The position numbers and the translations under genes were made by a program. A stretch of DNA of 64,000 bases from an uncultured Collinsella sp. (GTDB taxonomy: Bacteria; Actinomycetota; Coriobacteriia; Coriobacteriales; Coriobacteriaceae), in assembly GCA_900541055.1 (NCBI GenBank), contig UQHZ01000002.1, positions 62,001 through 126,000 on the forward strand, read 5' to 3'. Every line of letters starts with the position of its first letter. Position 1 is the first letter of the stretch. Below, in pieces: positions 42,904-51,477 of the stretch. The notes under the pieces are model-generated. The model was not told the DNA's origin. It saw only the letters and a program-made list of their open reading frames with translations, and did no database searches.

Positions 42904-43743
42904 CTATGCCTCCTCGAGCTCGAGTCGGTTATCGGCGATGTCTTGGGCGGTCGCGCGGTAGAGCTCGTCGATAAAGGCGACCTTAAAGCTTGCCGGGGCA
43001 TCGGCGACAGCGGCGGCACACGTGCCGGCAACGTTGTAGACGGCGGTGCCACAGATGGCTGCCGTAAACGGATCGGCAGCGCAGGCGTACACAGCCAGCA
43101 CGCCGCCCTGCGAACAACCGCAGCCGGTGATCTTGGACATGAGCGGGCTGCCGCCGTGGGACTTGGCCACCGTCGTGCCGTCGGTGATCAGGTCGACTTC
43201 GCCCGAGACCACTACGGCTCCGCCGGTGTAGCGGGCGAGCGCCACAGCGGCATCGCGGGCGGCGTCGACCGTGTCGGTGGTATCGACACCGCGCACGCGG
43301 CTCAGATCAGCTGCCTCGCCCTCAAGACCCCACAGGCCGGCGAGTGCGATGATCTCGGAGGCGTTGCCGCGTACGATGGCGGGCTTGTACTGCTTGAGCT
43401 CGTTTACCAGCTGGGTTCGCAGGCTACCGATGCCCAGGCCCACCGGATCGAGCACCCAGGGCTTGCCGGCGTCGTGTGCCGCCTTGGCCGCGCGGGGAAT
43501 CGTCTGCTCGTAGATGGGGAAGAGCGTGCCCATGTTGAGATAGATGGCGCCGCCGCCGGCAACGAGCGCCTCGCCTTCGTCGGGCAGATAGACCATGGCG
43601 GCCGAACCGCCTACGGCGAGCTGAGCATTGGCGACAAAGTCGATCGTCACCGTGTTGGTGATGGAGCCGGCCATCGGATTGGTGGCGCGAATCTCCTCCA
43701 CGGCCTTGACCACATTTTGCTTAAGCTGTTCCGAATCGATCAC
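42904..43743 (-). CDS. thiM: Hydroxyethylthiazole kinase
   Basis: 279 aa. The start is GTG at 43743 (read as VIDSEQLKQNVVKAVEEIR) with AAGGAGG eight bases upstream; the nearby ATG at 43750 is out of frame. Family marks: NPMAGSITNTVTIDFVANAQLAVGGSAAM, LDPVGLGIGSLRTQ, IVRGNASEIIALAG, and SPLMSKITGCGCSQGG with the catalytic Cys. ThiM phosphorylates salvaged hydroxyethylthiazole. It is first in the operon under a TPP riboswitch. No thiD is present here. Confidence 0.93.
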   Translation of the reverse strand: MIDSEQLKQNVVKAVEEIRATNPMAGSITNTVTIDFVANAQLAVGGSAAMVYLPDEGEALVAGGGAIYLNMGTLFPIYEQTIPRAAKAAHDAGKPWVLDPVGLGIGSLRTQLVNELKQYKPAIVRGNASEIIALAGLWGLEGEAADLSRVRGVDTTDTVDAARDAAVALARYTGGAVVVSGEVDLITDGTTVAKSHGGSPLMSKITGCGCSQGGVLAVYACAADPFTAAICGTAVYNVAGTCAAAVADAPASFKVAFIDELYRATAQDIADNRLELEEA

Positions 43744-43765
43744 TGCACATGCCTCCTTGGCATAG

Positions 43766-43796
43766 AAAAGGGGCGCTGTGCATAGACAGCGCCCCT
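43766..43796 (-). terminator. Riboswitch expression-platform terminator
   Basis: AGGGGCGCTGT pairs with ACAGCGCCCCT (11 bp, 6-base loop) and on the minus strand runs into TTTTC. It lies between the TPP aptamer and thiM and is the probable premature terminator. Confidence 0.85.
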
Positions 43797-43802
43797 GTAA
43801 AG

Positions 43803-43899
43803 GCGGCATGCTCCCTACGCCAGCATTAACTGACAGGTTCAAAGGATTGGGCCCCATGCCCTCTCAGCCTTGTGGTTTGCACCGCCGGCACTCCCGCAT
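43803..43899 (-). promoter_or_regulatory. TPP (Thi-box) riboswitch
   Basis: On the minus strand the aptamer reads GCGGGAGTGCCGG, GGCTGAGAGGGC, CCTTTGAACCTG and TAATGCTGGCGTAGGGAGC in order, which are the conserved J2/3, L5 and J4/5 elements of the TPP riboswitch. A terminator follows before thiM, so binding of TPP should stop transcription of thiM-ykoF-like-thiE. Confidence 0.95.
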
Positions 43900-43926
43900 C
43901 GAATCTGTTGTTCCCTATACTAGCGC

Positions 43927-43961
43927 ACCTGCCAAAAAGGGACAGGTTTATTTTGGCAGGT
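43927..43961 (+). repeat. GGGACAG-core hairpin, copy 6
   Basis: ACCTGCCAAAA pairs perfectly with TTTTGGCAGGT around AGGGACAGGTTTA. It sits between the divergent thi operon and HAD gene, where it overlaps the probable promoter of the thi operon (TAGTATAGG on the minus strand) and is next to TTACAAT of the HAD promoter. Confidence 0.8.
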
Positions 43962-43998
43962 CGTTACAATAGGTAGGACCGATACGAATGGGGGCCTT

Positions 43999-44907
43999 AT
44001 GATTAAACTTGTGCTGACCGATATGGACGATACGCTGATTCCAGCCGGGCATGACGGCGCCAGCGACTACGCCATCGAGGGCATTCATGCCATGCAGGCG
44101 GCGGGTCTGCACTTTGGTCCGGTTTCGGGCCGTCAGCCGTCCGCGATGGGCTGGATGTTCCGCAATTGCGTCGAGTGCTTCTCGACCGGCGCGTTCTGCA
44201 ACGGCCAGGTAATGTTTGTCGACGGTCAGGCGGTCGCTTCGCGCGCGACCGACAACGCCGCCCTTATGCGCTTGGCTGACTATTTGGAGCAAGAGACCGA
44301 CGATACGTACCTGAAGGTCTACAGCCTGGGCGATGACTTTTGGGGTAACGATGCCTACTGCGTGACGAGCGACCCCGAGCGCGTACGCCGCGCCATGGAG
44401 TCGGGCGGCAACGCGTGGCTCAAGGGCGAAGAGGCCCCGTGCCGTCCTGTTGTCGATGATGCCCCGGTGTTCAAGGCGAATATCTGGAGTGCCCGTTCAC
44501 GTGAGGAGCTCGTGGAGCTACGCGAGCGCGTTGCCGCCGAGGTGCCGGAGCTCTCGCTTGTGTTTCCCAACAACCGCGTGCGCCTGTTTGACATCCTTCC
44601 GGCCGGTTGGGACAAGGGCCGCGCTGCGCTGGAGCTTGCGCGCGCTTTGGACCTGACGCTCGACGAGGTGGCCGTGTTCGGTGATTCCGATAACGATCTG
44701 CCCATGATCGATGCCGTTCCCAACTCCGTTGCAGTCGCCAATGCCAACGAGGCTGTCACGGCTGCCGCGCGCTGGCATATCGGCGCTGCGGCAGACGATG
44801 CGGTTGCCGGGGCTCTGCATCAGATTGCCGCCTGTGCCGCGACGGGGGAGATGCCGCCGTTTATGCGTCAGATGGATGCGACGGGTTTCGACGTCACGAA
44901 CGTCTAG
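43999..44907 (+). CDS. HAD-superfamily Cof-type phosphatase
   Basis: 302 aa. Motif I DMDDTLIPAG (nucleophile Asp in LTDMDDTL), cap region of the C2B type, a Lys in GWDKGRAAL, and the final acidic motif FGDSDNDLPM place it in the Cof/YbiV group of sugar-phosphate or nucleotide phosphatases. The substrate is unknown. The HTH gene that follows starts 10 bases after the stop and may be co-transcribed. TTACAAT at 43964 is a -10 candidate. Confidence 0.88.
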   Translation: MIKLVLTDMDDTLIPAGHDGASDYAIEGIHAMQAAGLHFGPVSGRQPSAMGWMFRNCVECFSTGAFCNGQVMFVDGQAVASRATDNAALMRLADYLEQETDDTYLKVYSLGDDFWGNDAYCVTSDPERVRRAMESGGNAWLKGEEAPCRPVVDDAPVFKANIWSARSREELVELRERVAAEVPELSLVFPNNRVRLFDILPAGWDKGRAALELARALDLTLDEVAVFGDSDNDLPMIDAVPNSVAVANANEAVTAAARWHIGAAADDAVAGALHQIAACAATGEMPPFMRQMDATGFDVTNV

Positions 44908-44917
44908 GGAGAAAGCT

Positions 44918-45814
44918 ATGAAGCTTCAGCAGCTCAGGTATGTCGTCAAGGTTGCCGAATGCGGCAGTATCACCGAGGCCTCGCGCCGGCTCTTTGTGTC
45001 GCAGCCTTCGATTACCGCATCGATCCGCGATCTCGAAAACGAGATGGGTGTGCACATCTTTGAGCGCACCAACAAGGGCGTCATTGTGTCCGAAGAGGGC
45101 GAGACCTTCTTGGGCTACGCGCGACAGGTGCTTGACCAGGCCGATCTGCTCGAAGGTAAGTACAAGGGCGCGTCCGAGCAGGTGCCGCACTTTAGTGTGA
45201 GTTGCCAGCATTATTCCTTTGCCGTTAATGCGTTTGTCGATGTGATTCGTGAGTTTGATGCCGCGCGCTACGACTTTACCCTGCGCGAGGAGCAGACTCA
45301 CGAGATTATTGAGGACGTCGCGCATATGAAAAGCGAACTAGGCATCTTGTACTTGTCCGAGCACAATCGCGAGGTCATCGAGCGCATGCTGGCGGCCAAC
45401 GAGCTCGTGTTCGAAGGGCTCTTCTGCGCCACGCCGCACGTTTTTGTGTGTGCTGACCATCCGCTGGCGGGCCGCTCCAGCGTGACGCTCGAAGACCTCG
45501 AGGACTACCCATTTTTGTCCTATGAGCAGGGTAGCTACAATTCGTTTTACTATTCCGAGGAGCTGACCTCGACCTTTGAGCGCCGCAAGAATATCCGCGT
45601 GCGTGACCGTGCGACGTTGTTCAACCTGGTCATGGGCCTCAACGGCTACACGGTGTGTTCGGGCGTGATCAGCCATGAACTTAACGGCCCCGGTATTATC
45701 TCCATTCCGCTCGATGTAGACGAGTACATGGAGATCGGCATTATCACACGCAAAAATACGACGCTCACGCGCTATGGACAGGCCTATATCGACGCGATTC
45801 GTCAACATATTTAG
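44918..45814 (+). CDS. LysR-family transcriptional regulator (CysB/MetR-like context)
   Basis: 298 aa from the ATG at 44918, with GGGAGAAAG upstream. The winged HTH (MKLQQLRYVVKVAECGSITEASRRLFVSQPSITASIRDLENEMG) is followed by a co-inducer domain (HFSVSCQHYSFAVNAFVD, LEDYPFLSYEQG). It directly precedes a gene of the methionine synthase (MetE C-terminal) family, and an 8-base inverted repeat lies between them. A role in sulfur amino acid control is inferred from this context. Confidence 0.87.
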   Translation: MKLQQLRYVVKVAECGSITEASRRLFVSQPSITASIRDLENEMGVHIFERTNKGVIVSEEGETFLGYARQVLDQADLLEGKYKGASEQVPHFSVSCQHYSFAVNAFVDVIREFDAARYDFTLREEQTHEIIEDVAHMKSELGILYLSEHNREVIERMLAANELVFEGLFCATPHVFVCADHPLAGRSSVTLEDLEDYPFLSYEQGSYNSFYYSEELTSTFERRKNIRVRDRATLFNLVMGLNGYTVCSGVISHELNGPGIISIPLDVDEYMEIGIITRKNTTLTRYGQAYIDAIRQHI

Positions 45815-45859
45815 CCGCTGCGTTCTGCACGGGTCAAATCTCTTTATGGCAGTCCCAAC

Positions 45860-45928
45860 TGATATAGGAAGCATCTATATCAAACTGTTATAAACGTATA
45901 TTTTGCGATGGCTATATGAGCGCTCATA
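45860..45928 (+). promoter_or_regulatory. LysR-type operator and palindrome upstream of metE-like gene
   Basis: TGATATAG-N7-CTATATCA (45860-45882) has the spacing and symmetry of a LysR recognition site. A second perfect 14-base palindrome, TATGAGCGCTCATA, lies at 45915-45928. Both are between the LysR gene and the metE-like gene, so they likely bind the regulator and a second factor. Confidence 0.5.
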
Positions 45929-45968
45929 CTCTGTCCCAGTAAAGCAACCAATGCAAAGGGAGATATCT

Positions 45969-47102
45969 ATGAGTGCTTTAACCACGCTGAACGCGCCGTT
46001 TCGCGCCGATATCGTCGGCAGTTTTCTTCGTCCTCAGGCCGTGAAGGACGCCCGTGCCGCCTACGCCGCGGGCACGCTTGATGACGACGGCCTTAAGGCC
46101 GTCGAGGACGATGCCATTCGCGATTTGGTGGCAAAGCAGAAGGCCGCCGGCCTGCAGGTCATCACCGATGGTGAGTTTCGCCGCAGCTACTGGCACCTCG
46201 ATTTTATGTGGGGCCTTAACGGCATTGAACGCCGTACCTCGCGTACGGGTTATATGTTCCACGACGAGGAGACCACAGCCGACACCGCAGTGGTAACCGG
46301 CCCCATTAGCGGCGAGAACCATCCGTTCGTCGAGCACTTTAAATTTGTCAAGGTGCTCGAGGGGGAGGGCCAGGTCGCGCGGCAAACCATTCCGGCGCCG
46401 ATCCAGACGTTCTCCGAAGTCACGCTCGACCGCTGCGACGGCCAGCAGGAGAGCCTGCGCGCTGTCTATAAGACCGATGAGGAACTTGCCGACGCCATCG
46501 CAGCCGCTTATCGCACGGTGATCGCCGACCTGTACGCAGCAGGCTGCCGCAACATCCAGTTTGATGACTGCACCTGGGGCATCTACTGCGATACTGACTT
46601 TGTGTCCAAGACCGGCATGAGCCCGGTCGACCTGCAAAAGGTAAGCGAGCTGGGCGTGGCGCTCAACAATGCCGCCATCGCGGACAAGCCCGACGATCTG
46701 GTCATCAACACGCATGTGTGCCGCGGCAACTACCACTCCACCTATGCCTTCGAGGGCGGCTATGACCCCATCGCGCCGTACCTGTTCGCAAACGAGGATG
46801 TCGATGCATTTTACCTGGAGTTCGATACGCCGCGCGCCGGCGGTTTTGAGCCGCTGAAGTACGTTGCCCCCGGCAAGAAGGTCGTGCTGGGCTTGGTAAC
46901 CACCAAGGCGGCAGAGCTCGAGAACGAGGATGTTATCGTCGAGCGCATCCGTGAAGCCGCAAAGTACGTGCCGCTCGAGAACCTGTATCTGTCGCCTCAG
47001 TGCGGCTTTGCCAGCTGCGAGATTGGCAACAAGCTGACCGAGGATGAGCAATGGGCAAAGATCGCGCTGGTCAAGCGCATTGCCGAGCGCGTTTGGAAAT
47101 AG
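45969..47102 (+). CDS. Cobalamin-independent methionine synthase-family protein (MetE C-terminal like)
   Basis: 377 aa. RADIVGSFLRPQAVKDARAAYAAG near the start, ITDGEFRRSYWHLDFMWGLNGI, IQFDDCTWGIYCD, and INTHVCRGNYHSTYAFEGGYDPIAPYLF match the YxjG/YxjH-like single-domain group. Zinc-ligand candidates are His/Cys in THVCRGN and Cys in SPQCGFAS. Such proteins transfer methyl groups to homocysteine or related thiols. AGGGAGAT precedes the ATG. The LysR gene upstream is its probable regulator. Confidence 0.87.
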   Translation: MSALTTLNAPFRADIVGSFLRPQAVKDARAAYAAGTLDDDGLKAVEDDAIRDLVAKQKAAGLQVITDGEFRRSYWHLDFMWGLNGIERRTSRTGYMFHDEETTADTAVVTGPISGENHPFVEHFKFVKVLEGEGQVARQTIPAPIQTFSEVTLDRCDGQQESLRAVYKTDEELADAIAAAYRTVIADLYAAGCRNIQFDDCTWGIYCDTDFVSKTGMSPVDLQKVSELGVALNNAAIADKPDDLVINTHVCRGNYHSTYAFEGGYDPIAPYLFANEDVDAFYLEFDTPRAGGFEPLKYVAPGKKVVLGLVTTKAAELENEDVIVERIREAAKYVPLENLYLSPQCGFASCEIGNKLTEDEQWAKIALVKRIAERVWK

Positions 47103-47149
47103 CGCTAGTGTTTGCAGGTGGCGGCGCGTGCGAGGCATAGTGTATCGCG

Positions 47150-47155
47150 TACAAT
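47150..47155 (+). promoter_or_regulatory. -10 element TACAAT upstream of uraA
   Basis: TACAAT is 70 bases before the uraA ATG. The leader between them has GGGC/GCCC and AGG/CCT complementary segments that could fold, but I do not recognise a PyrR site or known riboswitch. Confidence 0.4.
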
Positions 47156-47224
47156 GGTTCGGATCGTATCGTTCGGGCAGGTTATCCGATATGCCTGATC
47201 GCCCTTCCATTCGAAAGGACATCC

Positions 47225-48559
47225 ATGTCCCAGTCCTCGACGCCCGCCGTCAGCGATGCCATCTACGACGCATCGTCGCTCGGCCGCCCGCGCATGTTCC
47301 TGCTCGGCCTACAGCACCTGTTTGCCATGTTTGGCGCCACCGTGTTGGTGCCCGTGCTCACCGGCCTCTCGGTATCGGCAACGCTTTTGTTTGCCGGCTT
47401 GGGCACGCTGCTGTTCCACTTCCTGTCGCGCGGTAAGGTGCCGGCATTTTTGGGCTCATCGTTTGCCTTTATTGCCGGTTATGCCGCAATCGCGCCCAAC
47501 GGCGAGACCGAGCTTTTGCCCTACGCCTGCCTGGGCGTAGCTTGTGCCGGTCTGCTCTATCCGGTGCTGGCGGCCCTGTTCCGCGCGTTTGGCGCCAAGC
47601 GCGTTATGCGCTTCTTCCCGCCGGTGGTGACTGGCCCCATCGTCATTTCGATCGGTCTGATCCTGGCGAGCTCCGCTATTGCTAACTGCCAGACCAACTG
47701 GCTTGTGGCTGTTATTGCCGTGGCTGTGATCGTCATCTGCAACATCTGGGGCCGCGGTATGGTCAAGATCGTGCCGATTTTGCTGGGCGTTGTGGTGAGC
47801 TATGCCGTTGCGGCTGCGCTCGGCGAGGTTGATTTCTCGGGCGTTGCCGCCGCTCCGTGGGTCGGTCTGCCCATCGTGTGGGACAACACCGTGTTTGCAC
47901 TCTTTGGGCCGCAGTTCGATAGCGGTCTTGCCACGACGGCCATCATCACCATCATGCCGCTGGCCTTCGCGACCATGATCGAGCATATCGGCGATATCTC
48001 TGCTATCGGTTCGACTTGCGAGCGCAACTACATTGCCGATCCCGGTCTGCATCGCACGCTGCTCGGCGACGGCCTTGCCACGATTCTGGCTTCGCTCTTT
48101 GGCGCTCCGGCCAACACTACGTATGGTGAGAACACCGGCGTGCTCGCCCTGACGCGCGTGTTCGACCCGCGCGTAATTCGAATTGCCGCGTGTTGCGCCA
48201 TCGTGCTTTCGTTCTGCCCCAAGTTCGCGGCTGTCATTGCGGCCATGCCGGCGTGTGTGATCGGCGGTGTGTCGCTCGTGCTCTACGGCATGATCAGCGC
48301 TGTGGGTGTCCGCAACCTCATCGAGAACCAGGTCGATTTCCAGAACAACCGCAACGTGCTGGTTGCCGCGCTGGTGCTCGTGCTTTCGCTCGGCATCGCG
48401 TACAGCACCGCCGGCGCCATCGTGTTGGAGCTGGGCGGCGTGACCATTTCGCTGTCCGGCATTGCCGTGGGCTCACTGGTGGGCATTGTGCTCAACGCCA
48501 TCCTGCCGGGTAACGACTTTGAGTTTGATGTCTCCGAGCTTGAGGAGGCTGCTGAGTAG
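47225..48559 (+). CDS. uraA: Uracil/xanthine permease (NCS2)
   Basis: 444 aa with about fourteen helices. QHLFAMFGATVLVPVLTGL near 30, FLGSSFAFIAGY near 80, the substrate loop ATMIEHIGDISAIG near 245, and GAPANTTYGENTGVLALTRV near 295 are the UraA motifs, including the glutamates that bind uracil. It imports uracil with protons. GAAAGGAC precedes the ATG. The gene is monocistronic with a strong terminator. Confidence 0.92.
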   Translation: MSQSSTPAVSDAIYDASSLGRPRMFLLGLQHLFAMFGATVLVPVLTGLSVSATLLFAGLGTLLFHFLSRGKVPAFLGSSFAFIAGYAAIAPNGETELLPYACLGVACAGLLYPVLAALFRAFGAKRVMRFFPPVVTGPIVISIGLILASSAIANCQTNWLVAVIAVAVIVICNIWGRGMVKIVPILLGVVVSYAVAAALGEVDFSGVAAAPWVGLPIVWDNTVFALFGPQFDSGLATTAIITIMPLAFATMIEHIGDISAIGSTCERNYIADPGLHRTLLGDGLATILASLFGAPANTTYGENTGVLALTRVFDPRVIRIAACCAIVLSFCPKFAAVIAAMPACVIGGVSLVLYGMISAVGVRNLIENQVDFQNNRNVLVAALVLVLSLGIAYSTAGAIVLELGGVTISLSGIAVGSLVGIVLNAILPGNDFEFDVSELEEAAE

Positions 48560-48584
48560 CAGCTGCGTTCAGCTAAAACAAGAT

Positions 48585-48622
48585 ATGGTGCCCATGCGTA
48601 TATGCGTGTGGGCACCATTTTT
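48585..48622. terminator. Terminator after uraA
   Basis: ATGGTGCCCA pairs with TGTGGGCACCAT, with a short inner stem (GCGTA/TATGC), followed by TTTTT. It is placed between the convergent uraA and esterase genes. Confidence 0.88.
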
Positions 48623-49286
48623 AATGTGTCAGTATCCAGTGGATGCCGCGGGCCATGCGCAAGTCGGTTTGGGCAAAGTGATTGCCGGGGTTGAGCTCCA
48701 GCGTTGTTGGAATGCCGCGCTCGACGAGCAACGCTTCCATCGCGCGTGTGTCGTCGAGTACATGCCGCATCATGCGGTTGGGCGTCTTGGTTTCCTTTTT
48801 GCCGAGTGACAGGTAGACGGCTTGCGGGCTGCCGGCAAAAGGGGCCGTGCTGGCACGGTCGACAAAGTCGGGAAACCATAGCGACCCCGATGCGCTCGCG
48901 GCGCGGTCAAAGGCGTCGGTTTGCCAGAGGGACCAGAGTGCGAAGAGGCCCGCGAGCGAGTAGCCGGCAATGCCGCGCCAGGTGGGCGGCTGAGGAAGCG
49001 ACGACTCGACCTGGGGGATTATCTGATTCAGCAGCTCATCAAGAAAATCGGCAGCTTGGCCGCCGAAAGGCTCGGCATCGCGTACGGTCCCGTCGCATGC
49101 CCAGGGGCTCAGCTCGCGATTCCAATCGAGCCCGCCAATGGTGACGAGGGCGAATGGCGGACAGTCGAGCTCTCGGCAACACTTATAAACCTCGCTGCCG
49201 TCGCCCACGACCACAGGAAGGTAGATGACAGGCGCGCTTTCCGTATGATTCGAATAAACGGTTATCTGCTTTTGATGCGCTTCCAT
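48621..49286 (-). CDS. Alpha/beta-hydrolase, esterase (Fes/IroE-like)
   Basis: 221 aa. The nucleophile elbow GYSLAGLFALWSLWQT is near residue 107, SASGSLWFPDF follows, and the catalytic His is probably in NPGNHFAQTD near the end; KKETKTPNRMM lies between. This is the putative-esterase fold used on siderophore or acyl esters. No signal peptide is seen. The ribosome site is weak. The gene is alone, convergent with uraA. Confidence 0.82.
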   Translation of the reverse strand: MEAHQKQITVYSNHTESAPVIYLPVVVGDGSEVYKCCRELDCPPFALVTIGGLDWNRELSPWACDGTVRDAEPFGGQAADFLDELLNQIIPQVESSLPQPPTWRGIAGYSLAGLFALWSLWQTDAFDRAASASGSLWFPDFVDRASTAPFAGSPQAVYLSLGKKETKTPNRMMRHVLDDTRAMEALLVERGIPTTLELNPGNHFAQTDLRMARGIHWILTH

Positions 49287-49398
49287 GACGGGCTTCTCTC
49301 AGTGTTGTGATATCGGCAGCCCCAATTGTCGCACGCCAGCGTATGCCGGTTGGGCTAGACCAAAGGCAATCTCGTGCATCCCCTGCGGACGCATATGG

Positions 49399-49438
49399 AA
49401 AACGCCACCGCCGGAGGGGAGCTCGGCGGTGGCGTTGT
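49399..49438 (-). terminator. Terminator of surface protein gene 1
   Basis: AACGCCACCGCCG (49401-49413) pairs with CGGCGGTGGCGTT (49424-49436), 13 bp, followed on the minus strand by TTCC. It lies about 60 bases downstream of the surface protein stop. Confidence 0.8.
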
Positions 49439-49493
49439 TAAACGGTGCTGGGGCTCGGGGCCTTCGCGGGAGCTGCCATGTGCGCAGAGGCGT

Positions 49494-51206
49494 CTAAGAA
49501 CGCTTACGGCTCGCCATGGTGCCTGCGGCGATAGCGGCTGTTCCCGCAAGGACGGTTGCCACGATGGCCGCACCCGAGGTGTCGCCGGTTGCCGCGAGCA
49601 CGCCGGTAGTCTTGGCTTTCGTGGTTGAAGCCGCAACGGCCTTGGTCGGCTTTGAGCCCTCAGGCTTGGGGTTCTGCTTGGACTCCGCGGGCTTGCTTTC
49701 TGCGGGCTTGGTCTCCTCGGGCTTGGGGTCTTCCGGCTTGGCTACCTCGGGAGGTGCGATGGTCGTACTTTTGGCGACTGCTTTGATATGGAGGGAGTCG
49801 ACCGTGGCGTCGCCCGTGCCGATGGCTTGGCCTGCCTCGTAGATGCCGTCACGGAGCTTGCGATAGTCAATGACCTTGCCGCCTTCGGGCGTCTGGATGG
49901 CGGCGTTCTCAATCTTGATGGTGCCGATTGTCTTGCCGTCAGCGCTCATGGCACGGGCAAAGATTGCCGCTGTATCTCCTTCGGCCGTTACCTTGCTGCG
50001 GATGATCGAGATGACTGCGGGTGTGACGCCCTCGCTGGTCTGGGCGATGATGCCGATGTTCTCGCCTTGGGGTTCGCGCCTCGTCTCGCCATCTTGGTTT
50101 TCGCTGTAGGGGATGGGGCCGTCGCCGTTCTCGACATAGCGGGCTATGGCCTTGACAACGGAGTCGCTGATGTAGATGTGGCCGCCCTTCTCGTTGGGTC
50201 GATCGTTTCTGGTGGAGAATGCAGCCGAAACCTCGCCTTCCGCAAACGCGTCCACGGTGGAGCCGTTCTTGACGACGATGTCGTCCTGGTAGGTGAAGAG
50301 GGCGTTGGCGCCACCGTATCTGCCTTTACTTGCACGGACTGTCACGTTTGCATGATCGAGGGTGATGCCCTTGTGGGCATAGACGCCATATTCAACACCG
50401 TTTACGTTGAGGGAGGCGTTTGTGGCTGCGAGGCTGCCCTTGGCCTCGACGGCAGCGTCTTTCTCGGAGCTTGCCTCGACCGTCCCGCCACCCTTGATGG
50501 TGAGGTTCTTGTCGGCTCCAATACCCTTGTCCTTGGTAGCCCTGGCGGTGACGGCTCCGCTGTCGTCAATCGTGATATTGCCGTTTGCCCTGATGCCATC
50601 CGATGCACCCGTGGCGTTGACGTTGCCCGAACCTTTGATAGCGAGATCACCTCCGGCATTGATGGCATCAAACCCAGTGCTCGTGGCGTTGACGGATCCG
50701 GCTCCGTCGATGTTGATATTACCCGTGGAGAGGATAGCGTCCTCAGTAGATGTCACGCTGAGCGTGCCGCCCTCGTCGCCTTGGATATTGAGCTCGGCAT
50801 TCTCGTTAGTGCCATGAGAAACGTTGATGCTTTCGATCCATTCGGCAGTGACGATGTTGGTTCCCGAGTAATTCACGTTGAGCTTGCCTGCGGCCTGGAT
50901 CTCGCCGCCGTTATAGTTGTTGAGCTTCAAGTCGTCGGCGCCGTCCCACGACCAGGTACCGGCCTCGTCGCTCGCCGCGGTGTTGTACTTGTTGCCGCCG
51001 ACCTTGACCCATTCCGCTGCGAGCGAGACGCTCGGCATGAGCAGCGAGCTCACCGTGAGCGCGCACACGGCGCCCGCGACGATGCGGCGCGTCACGCGGC
51101 GCCAGCTGCCGTGCGCGAGTCCTATGCGACGGCGAACGTCGGGTTCGGCAACATGGGTTCCGGCGGTAGTGTCATTGCGTTTGGGGGTCGTGAACAAGGC
51201 TGCCAT
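49494..51206 (-). CDS. Cell-wall-anchored beta-helix surface protein (copy 1)
   Basis: 570 aa from the ATG at 51206 (MAALFTTPKRND). A basic N-terminus and signal helix (to about SLAA, residue 64) are followed by a carbohydrate-binding/beta-helix-like region with about five rungs of 22-23 residues, such as GNINIDGAGSVNATS and GNITIDDSGAVTARA. A Pro/Lys/Glu linker (PEVAKPEDPKPEETKPAESK) leads to a sortase-type end: LAATGD, a hydrophobic helix, then RKRS. The signal is LAATG rather than LPXTG. It is a duplicate of 51478-53244, about 2.04 kb away. Confidence 0.8.
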   Translation of the reverse strand: MAALFTTPKRNDTTAGTHVAEPDVRRRIGLAHGSWRRVTRRIVAGAVCALTVSSLLMPSVSLAAEWVKVGGNKYNTAASDEAGTWSWDGADDLKLNNYNGGEIQAAGKLNVNYSGTNIVTAEWIESINVSHGTNENAELNIQGDEGGTLSVTSTEDAILSTGNINIDGAGSVNATSTGFDAINAGGDLAIKGSGNVNATGASDGIRANGNITIDDSGAVTARATKDKGIGADKNLTIKGGGTVEASSEKDAAVEAKGSLAATNASLNVNGVEYGVYAHKGITLDHANVTVRASKGRYGGANALFTYQDDIVVKNGSTVDAFAEGEVSAAFSTRNDRPNEKGGHIYISDSVVKAIARYVENGDGPIPYSENQDGETRREPQGENIGIIAQTSEGVTPAVISIIRSKVTAEGDTAAIFARAMSADGKTIGTIKIENAAIQTPEGGKVIDYRKLRDGIYEAGQAIGTGDATVDSLHIKAVAKSTTIAPPEVAKPEDPKPEETKPAESKPAESKQNPKPEGSKPTKAVAASTTKAKTTGVLAATGDTSGAAIVATVLAGTAAIAAGTMASRKRS

Positions 51207-51350
51207 GGTTGCTCCCGTTCTCATAGGGCCTATACGACTAGATTCAGCGTATCTGCTGGATGTTGCCGGCGGTAGTGCCGTTTGGAGGGCAAAATGGCCA
51301 AAATGGGGGAGAAATAGGCCGCACGCCGGCGCAGGGACCGGCGCTAAAAG

Positions 51351-51384
51351 AAAAGCGCGGGGCCGCATGGCGACTCCGCGCTTT
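51351..51384 (-). terminator. Duplicated terminator (copy of permease terminator)
   Basis: AAAGCGCGG and CCGCGCTTT pair; on the minus strand the hairpin ends TTTTCTTTTA. It is the counterpart of 53390-53425 and now serves surface protein gene 2, whose stop is at 51478. Confidence 0.75.
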
Positions 51385-51410
51385 ATTGTTCAGCTTTTGC
51401 AGCCTTGCCT

Positions 51411-51455
51411 TTACGCTACGAAGAAGTAGACGAGGAAGGCAAGGGCCGCGATCCA
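51411..51455 (-). pseudogene. Fossil 3' end of the purine permease gene
   Basis: The minus strand reads IAALAFLVYFFVA followed by a stop, identical in protein to the last 13 residues of the permease at 53452-54762. Homology ends abruptly near 51455 and continues downstream through the terminator to the upstream region of surface protein gene 1. It marks the edge of a tandem duplication of about 2.04 kb. Confidence 0.8.
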
Positions 51456-51477
51456 CCCGTCCCGTGCGAAAAAGTGT

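Noticed and set aside
49788..51275. 495-codon open frame on the plus strand
   Set aside because: It is the antisense of surface protein gene 1; the same shadow is seen opposite copy 2.
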